Positions 1 through 5,394 of a stretch of 5,838 nucleotides of DNA are shown here, piece after piece. This DNA is from Lysobacterales bacterium CG_4_10_14_3_um_filter_64_11 (GTDB lineage Bacteria; Pseudomonadota; Gammaproteobacteria; Xanthomonadales; Xanthomonadaceae). Each line of letters opens with the position of its first letter. Within the stretch, counting starts at the first letter, position 1. The translations under genes were made by a program, and so were the position numbers. The notes beneath the pieces are model-generated. The model searched no databases and had not been told where the DNA came from. It saw only the letters and a program-made list of their open reading frames with translations. Location: assembly GCA_002782905.1 (NCBI GenBank), contig PFJA01000245.1, forward strand, positions 1-5,838, read 5' to 3'.

Positions 1-456
1 CCACTGCCCGGAGCCGAACATACCGACCGCGGTTGGTCCCTTTTCCTTGAGCACACGCTTGAACTGCGCGGCCATGACATCGAACGCCTCATCCCAGGAC
101 ACCGGGCTGAACTCACCATCCTTGGCATAGACACCGTCTTTCTTGCGCAGCAGTGGTGTGGTCAGGCGGTCGGCGCCATACATGATCTTGGCGAGAAAGT
201 AGCCCTTGACACAGCTCAGACCACGATTGACTTCCGAGTGGACATCACCATGTGTCGCCACCACGCGATCCTGCTTGACCGCGACATTGATGCTGCAACC
301 GGTGCCACAGAATCGGCAGGCGGCCTTCGACCATTTCAATTCCGTCACCGGCCGCTCCAGCACGATGTTGGCGGCACCAGCAGGCAACGCAAAGCCGGCA
401 ACCGCGGCGGCGGTGGTGGCGGCGGACTGACGGATGAAGTCTCGGCGAGTGGTCAT
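1..456 (-). CDS. napA: NapA, periplasmic nitrate reductase catalytic subunit (N-terminal 152 residues, runs off left edge)
   Basis: NapA reduces nitrate to nitrite in the periplasm, using a Mo-bis-MGD cofactor and one [4Fe-4S] cluster and taking electrons from NapB/NapC. I translated this frame by hand: it is open from the ATG at 456 to base 1. Residues 3-9 (TRRDFIR) form a twin-arginine motif, followed by an Ala-rich hydrophobic stretch ending near residue 28 (PAGAAN), so this is a Tat signal. The cluster ligands are C47-x2-C50-x3-C54-x27-C82, within the typical NapA context KAACRFCGTGC and SCVKGYF; K84 is the lysine usually placed between cluster and pterin. WDEAFDVMA (121-129) starts the usual molybdopterin domain. 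The Mo-ligand cysteine and the rest of the roughly 830-residue protein lie outside the window. The start overlaps the napD stop by 4 bp (ATGA), with a strong AGGAG at 465-469, 8 nt upstream. Cluster spacing and context separate it from formate dehydrogenase and NasA types. Confidence 0.96.
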   Translation of the reverse strand, partial: MTTRRDFIRQSAATTAAAVAGFALPAGAANIVLERPVTELKWSKAACRFCGTGCSINVAVKQDRVVATHGDVHSEVNRGLSCVKGYFLAKIMYGADRLTTPLLRKKDGVYAKDGEFSPVSWDEAFDVMAAQFKRVLKEKGPTAVGMFGSGQW

Positions 457-722
457 GGTTCGATCTCCTGCAACAGTTCGTCGCGTGGTTCGGCATGGTG
501 GTAAACGAGGCTGACACCAAGCACGCCTTGCAGCGCCTGCAAGGCATCGATCGCCTGCATCAATTCGGTTTCGCTTTCGCCCTCGCACAGTACGATGCTG
601 CGGCCATCGGCACGGGCCACGCACTGCATTTGCGGGGCGCCAGTCAAAAAGTCGTCCAACGCCGACGCACCGGGCTCACGATGGCGAACGATGAAGCTGG
701 CGATGTGCAGGATTTCAGTCAT
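453..722 (-). CDS. napD: NapD, chaperone for NapA maturation
   Basis: NapD is a small cytoplasmic chaperone that binds the Tat signal peptide of NapA and holds back export until the molybdenum cofactor is inserted. The product is 89 residues, close to the usual size of about 87. It opens with the family-typical pattern ILHIASFIVRH, and the beta-alpha-beta-beta-alpha-beta ferredoxin-like layout can be followed: IASFIVRH, a helix near 17-27, VARADGRSIVLCEG, a helix near 51-65, and VLGVSLVYHHAE. An in-frame GTG lies two codons further upstream (728-726), but I prefer the ATG at 722: GGTGAG at 728-733 sits 5 nt before it and would overlap the GTG. The start lies inside the end of napF and the stop overlaps the napA start, so translation is probably coupled. 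Confidence 0.95.
   Translation of the reverse strand: MTEILHIASFIVRHREPGASALDDFLTGAPQMQCVARADGRSIVLCEGESETELMQAIDALQALQGVLGVSLVYHHAEPRDELLQEIEP
465..469 (-). promoter_or_regulatory. napA ribosome binding site
   Basis: AGGAG on the minus strand, 8 nt before the napA ATG and inside the 3' end of napD. It is the strongest Shine-Dalgarno match in the nap genes here, consistent with a higher need for the catalytic subunit. Confidence 0.7.
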
Positions 723-1215
723 GTGCACTCACCGGTTTGCTTGCGGCGATTGCCGCAACCGGGCAGACAGCAATACAGGCGCCGCAGCCGCTGCAGCACG
801 TCGAATCGAGAGATGGTGTCGCCGTGCCCGGTCGGAAACGAATGGCGTTCTCCGGGCACACGTCGCGGCAACTCTGGCAGGTAACGCCATGCAGCGCGAG
901 GCAGTTCTCACCGATCACTGCGCGCCACGGCCACGGCTGCTGCGGCAACGGCAACAGCGCTTCGGATTTGCATGCAGCAATGCAATCGCCGCAAAACGTA
1001 CACTCACCGCGCTGCCAGTCACGTTCGGGAAAGCCACCATCGGCGCGCACCAGAAGCTGTTCGGGGCACGCCGCGATGCAGTCGTTGCAGCGGGTGCAGC
1101 GGTCCAGAAATAGCGCTTCAGCGACCGCACCCGGCGGCCGCACCAGCGAAGCCGGCGCGTTGCCGCGCAACAGGGCGCGGCGGGCACGGTTGGGCTGGGT
1201 CGCGGCAGGTGGCAT
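715..1215 (-). CDS. napF: NapF, ferredoxin-type accessory protein of periplasmic nitrate reductase
   Basis: NapF is a cytoplasmic iron-sulfur protein that contacts NapA and is thought to help its maturation before Tat export. The product is 166 residues, matching the family length of about 164. It carries a classic C40-x2-C43-x2-C46-x3-C50-P motif, a second C72-x2-C75-x2-C78-x3-C82, the NapF-typical C105...C113-x2-C116-x3-C120-P stretch (CLALHGVTCQSC), and a C-terminal C141-x2-C144-x2-C147-x3-C151-P. That supports three to four [4Fe-4S] sites; C140 is an extra cysteine. The N-terminus (NRARRALLRGN) is the usual basic NapF lead. The reading frame stays open upstream to 1512, but the extra 99 residues have no family resemblance, run across napE in another frame and cross the probable promoter, so the start is the ATG at 1215. 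That is 2 nt after the napE stop, with only a weak Shine-Dalgarno, suggesting coupling to napE. Confidence 0.95.
   Translation of the reverse strand: MPPAATQPNRARRALLRGNAPASLVRPPGAVAEALFLDRCTRCNDCIAACPEQLLVRADGGFPERDWQRGECTFCGDCIAACKSEALLPLPQQPWPWRAVIGENCLALHGVTCQSCRDVCPENAIRFRPGTATPSLDSTCCSGCGACIAVCPVAAIAASKPVSAHD
728..733 (-). promoter_or_regulatory. napD ribosome binding site (decides start)
   Basis: On the minus strand GGTGAG lies 5 nt before the ATG at 722. It lies within the last codons of napF. It overlaps the alternative GTG start at 728, which argues for the ATG. Confidence 0.55.
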
Positions 1216-1217
1216 CG

Positions 1218-1376
1218 CTAAATGCCTGGCGGCCCAAGGATCAGTTGCGAAATCCAGATCGCGAATCCGAACCCGGACACGATCAGGACGGACAACACCG
1301 GAACCAGCACCACCGTCAACAACAAAAACACCCAGCGCTCGTCGGCGTGTGAGACAGCAACATTCGATTCCGCCAT
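1218..1376 (-). CDS. napE: NapE, small membrane protein of the nap operon
   Basis: NapE is a short, single-span inner-membrane protein encoded at the head of many nap operons; its exact role is unknown. The product here is 52 residues. A charged N-terminus (SHADERW, 9-15) leads into one hydrophobic segment of about residues 16-40. The C-terminus carries the family signature W41-x2-Q44 followed by GPPG at 48-51. The frame could start 19 codons earlier at 1433, but that extension is Pro/Gly/Arg-rich and not NapE-like. The ATG at 1376 has GGAGG at 1385-1389, 8 nt upstream, so I choose it. It is the first gene of the operon and follows the candidate FNR-type promoter. Confidence 0.92.
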   Translation of the reverse strand: MAESNVAVSHADERWVFLLLTVVLVPVLSVLIVSGFGFAIWISQLILGPPGI

Positions 1377-1384
1377 CACCCAGC

Positions 1385-1389
1385 CCTCC
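1385..1389 (-). promoter_or_regulatory. napE ribosome binding site (decides start)
   Basis: GGAGG on the minus strand, 8 nt before the ATG at 1376. It supports the 52-residue form over the longer in-frame start at 1433. Confidence 0.7.
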
Positions 1390-1460
1390 AGCAACCGGCA
1401 TCGCCCAGCCGGCGGGTGGGGCGAGCCAGCCATGCATCGCCCCGAAGCCGTTGCACAGCG

Positions 1461-1466
1461 ATGATG
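1461..1466 (-). promoter_or_regulatory. Candidate -10 element of the nap promoter
   Basis: CATCAT on the minus strand matches 4 of 6 positions of TATAAT. It begins exactly 22 bp after the FNR-like box, as expected when an FNR-family activator is centred at -41.5. A transcript would then start near 1454, with a leader of roughly 78 nt before napE. On its own the hexamer is weak; the spacing is what makes it worth listing. Confidence 0.35.
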
Positions 1467-1488
1467 CCACAGATGTCGAGGCGTGTTT

Positions 1489-1502
1489 CTGATCCAGGTC
1501 AG
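1489..1502 (-). promoter_or_regulatory. Candidate FNR/ANR/DNR-type operator upstream of napE
   Basis: The minus strand reads CTGACCTGGATCAG, a CTGA-N6-TCAG inverted repeat. Against the FNR consensus TTGAT-N4-ATCAA it matches 7 of 10 defined positions, including both TGA/TCA cores at the correct spacing. Its centre lies about 119 bp upstream of the napE start. nap operons are often controlled by FNR-family or other oxygen/nitrate regulators, so the position is sensible. The match is imperfect and a chance palindrome cannot be excluded. Confidence 0.45.
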
Positions 1503-1511
1503 GCGCGATCA

Positions 1512-1529
1512 AACCGGAGCAACCCGGTT
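1512..1529. repeat. Small inverted repeat, weak terminator candidate
   Basis: AACCGG (1512-1517) and CCGGTT (1524-1529) pair around a 6-nt loop. On the minus strand the stem ends in TTT before TGATC, giving at best a weak terminator for read-through from the RND gene. It lies only 9 bp from the FNR-like box. Confidence 0.3.
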
Positions 1530-1558
1530 GTCTTGCTCGCCCGGACGCCAGCCGCGCA

Positions 1559-1646
1559 TGTGGGAGCCGGCCTGGCAGCGAACGTACCGGCGCCGAGCTT
1601 CGCGCGCAAAGCCTGCCCCAGACTTGATCTGGGGCGCGCTCCCGCA
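1559..1646. repeat. REP-like inverted doublet (REPIN/BIME-type element)
   Basis: The left end TGTGGGAGCCGGC (1559-1571) and the right end, read on the opposite strand as TGCGGGAGCGCGC (1646-1634), match at 10 of 13 positions and face each other. The GTGGGAGC head resembles the REP sequences common in Pseudomonas and related gammaproteobacteria. Between the ends lie further short palindromes (CGGCGCCG, GCTTCGCGCGCAAAGC) and a perfect 8-bp hairpin. The element sits between genes, as REPs usually do. Only one copy is visible, so repeat status rests on resemblance. Confidence 0.5.
1615..1635. repeat. Perfect 8-bp hairpin inside the REP-like element
   Basis: GCCCCAGA (1615-1622) and TCTGGGGC (1628-1635) are exact reverse complements around a 5-nt loop. 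On the minus strand the stem is followed by AGGCTTTG rather than a T-run, so it is a poor intrinsic terminator. It could still shield the 3' end of the RND transcript or be the core of the repeat. Confidence 0.6.
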
Positions 1647-1683
1647 GACAAAGCGACCACTTGCCCTGCGGTAACTGTCGCGA

Positions 1684-4185
1684 TCAGTGCGGAGCGACCC
1701 AGGTGTCTTTCTCGCGCGGACGCAGCAACCAGCGGCACAGCGCCGGCAGGAACACGATCGCGGCGACCATGTTCACCACGAACATGAAGGTCAGCATGAT
1801 GCCCATGTCGGCCTGGAACTTGAGCTCGGAGAACATCCAGGTGGCGACACCGGCAGCCAGGGTGAGCGCGGTATAGAAAATGGCGATGCCGGTGGTCTTG
1901 AGTGCGATGAAGTACGATTCGCTCAGGGTCCGTCCCTGCTTCAGCGCCTCATTCATGCGCGCGAAGATGTAGATGGCGTAATCCACACCGATACCAACAC
2001 CCAGCGCCACCACGGTAAGCGTGTTGATCTTCATGCCGATGCCCAGATACACCATCAGCGAGTGGCCCAGCTCGGTCACCAGCACCAGCGGCAGCACGAT
2101 GCACAGGCCAGCACGCCAACTACGGAAACTGATCAGGCACATCAGGAATACCGCGGCGTACAGCATCCACAGGATGTAATGCTCGACCTTGCGCACGGTA
2201 TCGTTGATTGCCGCCAGCACGCCAACATTGCCGGTCGCCAGGCGCAGATTGACTTTGTCGGAGACAAACTCCTCACCGTTTTCCTGCGCCGCGGCAATCG
2301 CAGCGTCCTGTTCGACGCGGAAATTGACGTTGTAGGCATCGTTCTCGGTGCGGAACGTTTTCACCGCGTCGACCACGCGATCGATCGTCTCGGAGCGATG
2401 GTCGCTCAAAAACAGCATCACCGGCATGACGCTGCAATCGTCGTTGAGCAGACCCGAGTCGGTTTCAAAGCTCTGCGTGGCGACACGCAACGAATCCGGC
2501 GCACGCGGCAGGATGCGCCAGCGCAGGTTGCCTTCATTCCAGCCGGCGTTGACCACCTTGGCCGCCATCGGCAGGGTGATAACCTGTTCGACGCCCTCGA
2601 CATTGCGCATGTGCCACGCAAAGCGGTCGATCAACTCCATCGCCGGGAAGCTGGTGGTGCACGCCGATGGGCCGGCCTCGGCAATCACGTTGAGAATGTC
2701 AACACCGAGCGAGAACTTTTCGCTGATGGCAACCGCATCGACATTGTAGCGCGCGTCCGGCCACAGCTCGGCCACGCCCTTCTGGGCATCGCCGATCATC
2801 ACCTTGTCGCCTTGCGCCTCGGCGACATACCAGCCAGCCACACCCAAGCCCAGGATGACAGCGGCGGCAGCCGGACGGCTGAAGCGCGAGAGAAATGCCC
2901 AGATCCGATCGAACTGGGTCAACTGGCGCAGGCGGTAGTTGCGCTTGCCCGGCAAGTTGCGCAAGCGGGTGTACGACAGCATCACTGGCAGCAGAATCAG
3001 GTCGGTGAGGATGGTCAGGCCGACGCCCACGGTGGCGGTAATCGCCAACTCGAAGATGATCCGGATCGGGATGATCAAAATCGCCGCGAAGCCGATCGAG
3101 CCCGCGATCAGCGCCACCATGCCTGGCACCAGCAGCATCTTGAAGGCCTGGCGTGCCGCCGGCAATGGCTCGATGCCGGTGCGTGTGCGCAATTCCTCAA
3201 CGGTACCCTCTTCCAGGCCACCGAAGAAGATTTCGCCACGGAAGCGATTGATCATCTGCTCGCCGTGGCTGACGGCAATCGCAAAGATGAGGAAGGGTGT
3301 CAGCATGTTCATCGGGTCGATGCCAAACCCAAGCAGACGCAAGGCGCCCAGCATCCACAACACGGAAATCAGGGCGGTGAACACAGTCAACGAGGCCAGC
3401 TTTGCCGATGCCGAATAGGCGAACAGCAGCAGCCAGGTGAACGCCACGGTGAGCGCGAAGAACTTGATCACCGATTTGGCGCCATCGGTGATGTCGCCAA
3501 CGATCTTGGCAAAACCGATGATGCGCACGGTGTGGTTCTCGTTCTCGTACGTCTGGCGGATCGCCTCGAACTTGGCCGCCACCGCCTGATAGTCGAGTTT
3601 GGTCCCGGAATCCTCCGGAATCAGATCGGCCCACACCATTGCGCCCGACCAATCCTTGGCAACCAGGCGACCGACAATGCTCGCCTTGACAATATTGCCG
3701 CGCACCGCTTCAAAATCGGCTTCGCTGGCCTGCCAACCCTCGACGTTCGGCGTGAAGCTGGAGGGAATGACGTTGCCACCGGCAAGCCCATCCTCGACCA
3801 CTTCGACAAACCGCACGTTTGGGGTAAACAACGAGCGCACACGCGCGTCGTCGGTTTCCTCGATCGCGGTGACATCGCGGGTGACGTTTTCCAGCGCGGC
3901 AAAAAACGCCTGATCGAACATGTCGCCATCGTTTGCTTCCAGCGCAATCAGCACGCGGTTGGCGCCACCAAACGCACGCTCATGCGCCAGAAACGTCTGC
4001 ATGTACTCATGCATCAACGGAATCTGCTTTTTGAAGCCGGCGTCGATCCGCAGTTGGCTGGCGTAGAACCCCATCGCCAGGGTAACCAGGGCAAACAGCA
4101 GCAGCACCAAGGGCCGGTTGCCAAAAACGATCTTTTCGGCGTAACGCGAAAATGCCCCGTCGGGATTATGGTTAGCGTGCGTCAT
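1684..4185 (-). CDS. RND-superfamily (MMPL-type) exporter, inner membrane
   Basis: A complete 833-residue transporter with the duplicated RND layout of two sets of six membrane spans. TM1 is near 24-44, followed by a large periplasmic loop (45-238). TM2-TM6 are near 239-258, 262-285, 293-311, 349-373 and 376-405. A cytoplasmic linker follows, then TM7 near 437-456, a second large loop (457-667), and TM8-TM12 near 668-686, 692-716, 721-743, 763-785 and 793-820. TM10 carries GVGIGVDY (729-736), where D735-Y736 corresponds to the proton-relay Asp-Tyr of MmpL-type pumps. The equivalent place in TM4 reads AVSHGEQ (303-310 region), with Ser-His instead. The exporter probably uses proton motive force; MMPL relatives move lipids and other hydrophobic molecules, but the substrate here is unknown. 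The second loop has two cysteines (C509, C584). The start is 10 bp after the propeller gene stop, with a weak GGAA 5 nt upstream, so the two are probably one transcript. No MFP adaptor is seen. Confidence 0.9.
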   Translation of the reverse strand: MTHANHNPDGAFSRYAEKIVFGNRPLVLLLFALVTLAMGFYASQLRIDAGFKKQIPLMHEYMQTFLAHERAFGGANRVLIALEANDGDMFDQAFFAALENVTRDVTAIEETDDARVRSLFTPNVRFVEVVEDGLAGGNVIPSSFTPNVEGWQASEADFEAVRGNIVKASIVGRLVAKDWSGAMVWADLIPEDSGTKLDYQAVAAKFEAIRQTYENENHTVRIIGFAKIVGDITDGAKSVIKFFALTVAFTWLLLFAYSASAKLASLTVFTALISVLWMLGALRLLGFGIDPMNMLTPFLIFAIAVSHGEQMINRFRGEIFFGGLEEGTVEELRTRTGIEPLPAARQAFKMLLVPGMVALIAGSIGFAAILIIPIRIIFELAITATVGVGLTILTDLILLPVMLSYTRLRNLPGKRNYRLRQLTQFDRIWAFLSRFSRPAAAAVILGLGVAGWYVAEAQGDKVMIGDAQKGVAELWPDARYNVDAVAISEKFSLGVDILNVIAEAGPSACTTSFPAMELIDRFAWHMRNVEGVEQVITLPMAAKVVNAGWNEGNLRWRILPRAPDSLRVATQSFETDSGLLNDDCSVMPVMLFLSDHRSETIDRVVDAVKTFRTENDAYNVNFRVEQDAAIAAAQENGEEFVSDKVNLRLATGNVGVLAAINDTVRKVEHYILWMLYAAVFLMCLISFRSWRAGLCIVLPLVLVTELGHSLMVYLGIGMKINTLTVVALGVGIGVDYAIYIFARMNEALKQGRTLSESYFIALKTTGIAIFYTALTLAAGVATWMFSELKFQADMGIMLTFMFVVNMVAAIVFLPALCRWLLRPREKDTWVAPH

Positions 4186-4195
4186 GTCGATTCCG

Positions 4196-5311
4196 TCATT
4201 GCGGGCGATAGCGGTCTACACCGCGCTCGCCGTACACCACAAAGCCACCTTCCGGGTGATCCAGAAGTCCGGCCAGAATGGGCGTCTCGTTGCCACGACT
4301 GAGATATTTTGCGAGCGACAACGGCTCGCCGCCGCTGGTGCGCGTCAGCACCGCGCCCTGTGCGCCGACCAGCACCGCGCCACCGCCGGGATGCGCAACA
4401 CCACCCATCAGCGAGCTGCTGATGCCGGTATCGAGTTCGACCCAATGCTCGCCAAGATCAGTTGTCTCGAATGCCTTGCCGCGCAGGCCATACATCAACA
4501 CGTGGCCCGCGTCCCAAGCGATGCCGCCGAACATCGATCCGCCATACGGCAGGGCAATGCGCTCCCAGGTTTCGCCATCATCGCGCGAGCGAAACGCCGC
4601 GCCGCGCTCAGCGGCGATCATCAATTCACCCGCCGACGTTCGCAGCAAGCCATTGAGGTGCGGGTCGGTGACGGCATCGAGCACCAGATCGTCAGCGTTG
4701 AACGTCCACGATTCGCTATTGGCCATTCCGCCGGTACCTGCGGTGTCCGCCTCTTCCGGCGGCGGCGGCAGGCTGCGCTGATTCCAGGTCGCACCGCCGT
4801 CACGGGTTTCCAGAAACAGGCTGTACGCACCGATCGCAAAACCGTGGTCTTTATCGATAAACAAGATATCCAGCACGGGCGCACCCGCGGTCGGCTCGAA
4901 CGCGTCGGGCGTCCACACGTCGATCCGCTGCCGCACCCAGGTAGTGCCGGCATCCGGCGAATGCACAATCGCGCCGTCGTGGCCACCGACCCAGATATCG
5001 TCGCCCACTGCACTGATCGCGTTCAGTGTGGAGCGGGTCGGCACAGCACTGGCCTGTGTCCACTCCACGCCGTTGGGTGACAGCAACACATGGCCGCGCT
5101 CACCCACAGCGACATAACCCGACAACGTGCGCACGGCATCGATGATGATGTGATCGACGGCATGCGGCATCACCTCGGCGGGCAGCACGGCGGGATCGTC
5201 CGCGCGCAGTGATGTGGCGTCAGCTTGCTGCGCGAACGCTGGCGAAGTGGCCAATACGGCGACTGCCAGCAACCACGCACGCGCACCAACCAGACCTTTG
5301 GAGATAGGCAT
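4196..5311 (-). CDS. Secreted YCF48/BNR-type seven-bladed beta-propeller protein
   Basis: A 371-residue exported protein. Residues 1-27 form a Sec signal peptide: a basic start, a hydrophobic core (WLLAVAVLA) and an AFA cleavage site at 25-27. Seven repeats follow, each with a G-x-x-G-like strand pair and often an Asp-box: blades near 66-84, 106-125, 157-176, 229-249, 270-290, 312-330 and 356-368, with S/T-x-D/N-x-G-x-x-W at SPNGVEW, SPDAGTTW, TRDGGATW, SRDDGETW and TTDLGEHW. This is the pattern of the YCF48 photosystem II assembly-factor family, but non-photosynthetic bacteria carry relatives beside DUF1329/DUF1302/RND genes, as here. The role is unknown; a periplasmic scaffold or assembly factor for the neighbouring exporter is an inference. 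A Pro-rich insertion (181-210) separates blades 3 and 4. The frame opens upstream to 5380, but the ATG at 5311 has GGGAG 7 nt before it and begins the signal peptide. Confidence 0.88.
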   Translation of the reverse strand: MPISKGLVGARAWLLAVAVLATSPAFAQQADATSLRADDPAVLPAEVMPHAVDHIIIDAVRTLSGYVAVGERGHVLLSPNGVEWTQASAVPTRSTLNAISAVGDDIWVGGHDGAIVHSPDAGTTWVRQRIDVWTPDAFEPTAGAPVLDILFIDKDHGFAIGAYSLFLETRDGGATWNQRSLPPPPEEADTAGTGGMANSESWTFNADDLVLDAVTDPHLNGLLRTSAGELMIAAERGAAFRSRDDGETWERIALPYGGSMFGGIAWDAGHVLMYGLRGKAFETTDLGEHWVELDTGISSSLMGGVAHPGGGAVLVGAQGAVLTRTSGGEPLSLAKYLSRGNETPILAGLLDHPEGGFVVYGERGVDRYRPQ

Positions 5312-5318
5312 CGATTCG

Positions 5319-5323
5319 CTCCC
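5319..5323 (-). promoter_or_regulatory. Ribosome binding site of the propeller gene (decides start)
   Basis: GGGAG on the minus strand, 7 nt before the ATG at 5311. It favours this start, which yields a clean signal peptide, over the in-frame upstream start at 5380. The upstream start would fall inside the hairpin. Confidence 0.65.
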
Positions 5324-5358
5324 GGTGCAGCCAAATTGCGTTGCTCCAAACGCAAGAA

Positions 5359-5382
5359 GATTGCGCCCCGAAGGGCGCAATC
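5359..5382 (-). terminator. Perfect 10-bp hairpin with UUCG tetraloop after the DUF1329 gene
   Basis: On the minus strand GATTGCGCCC and GGGCGCAATC pair perfectly around TTCG, giving the unusually stable C(UUCG)G tetraloop. The stem begins 12 nt after the DUF1329 stop and is followed by TTCTTGCGTTT, a broken T-rich tail. It could be a partial terminator that lowers expression of the downstream propeller and RND genes, or a 3'-end stabiliser left after mRNA processing. The lack of an unbroken T-run makes full termination uncertain. Confidence 0.65.
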
Positions 5383-5394
5383 CGTGTTCGACAC

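Larger units (their letters stand above)
1377..1683. other. Intergenic region between the RND gene and napE
   Basis: I find no credible gene in these 307 bp. Open frames here are Arg/Pro/Ala-rich and resemble no family. Reading on the minus strand from the RND stop, the region holds an inverted REP-like pair with an inner hairpin (1646-1559), a 6-bp hairpin (1529-1512), the FNR-like box (1502-1489), a possible -10 (1466-1461) and the napE ribosome binding site. No hairpin is followed by a clear T-run, so I see no convincing intrinsic terminator for the RND gene. Confidence 0.6.

Noticed and set aside
737..1492. A 251-codon plus-strand frame across napF and napE
   Set aside because: Low-complexity Arg/Pro/Ser/Ala composition, no domain, and it is antisense to two well-recognised nap genes.
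1216..1512. N-terminal extension of NapF by 99 residues
   Set aside because: The extension overlaps napE in a different frame, crosses the probable promoter and has no NapF similarity. The 166-residue form has the family length.
1615..1635. Intrinsic terminator for the RND gene
   Set aside because: The stem is perfect, but neither strand has a T-run after it. I list it as a hairpin within the repeat instead.
1687..4302. A very long open frame of 871 codons on the plus strand, opposite the RND gene
   Set aside because: It is a mirror of the RND coding sequence. The product is rich in His, Gln, Arg and Asp without recognisable domains, as expected for the antisense frame of a GC-rich membrane protein gene. 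The minus-strand product is an unmistakable RND transporter.
4184..5080. A 298-codon plus-strand frame opposite the propeller gene
   Set aside because: No signal or domain is visible, and the opposite strand encodes a signal peptide plus regular propeller repeats.
5312..5380. Upstream in-frame extension of the propeller protein to an ATG at 5380
   Set aside because: It would start inside the stable hairpin and bury the signal peptide 23 residues in. The ATG at 5311 has a good ribosome binding site.
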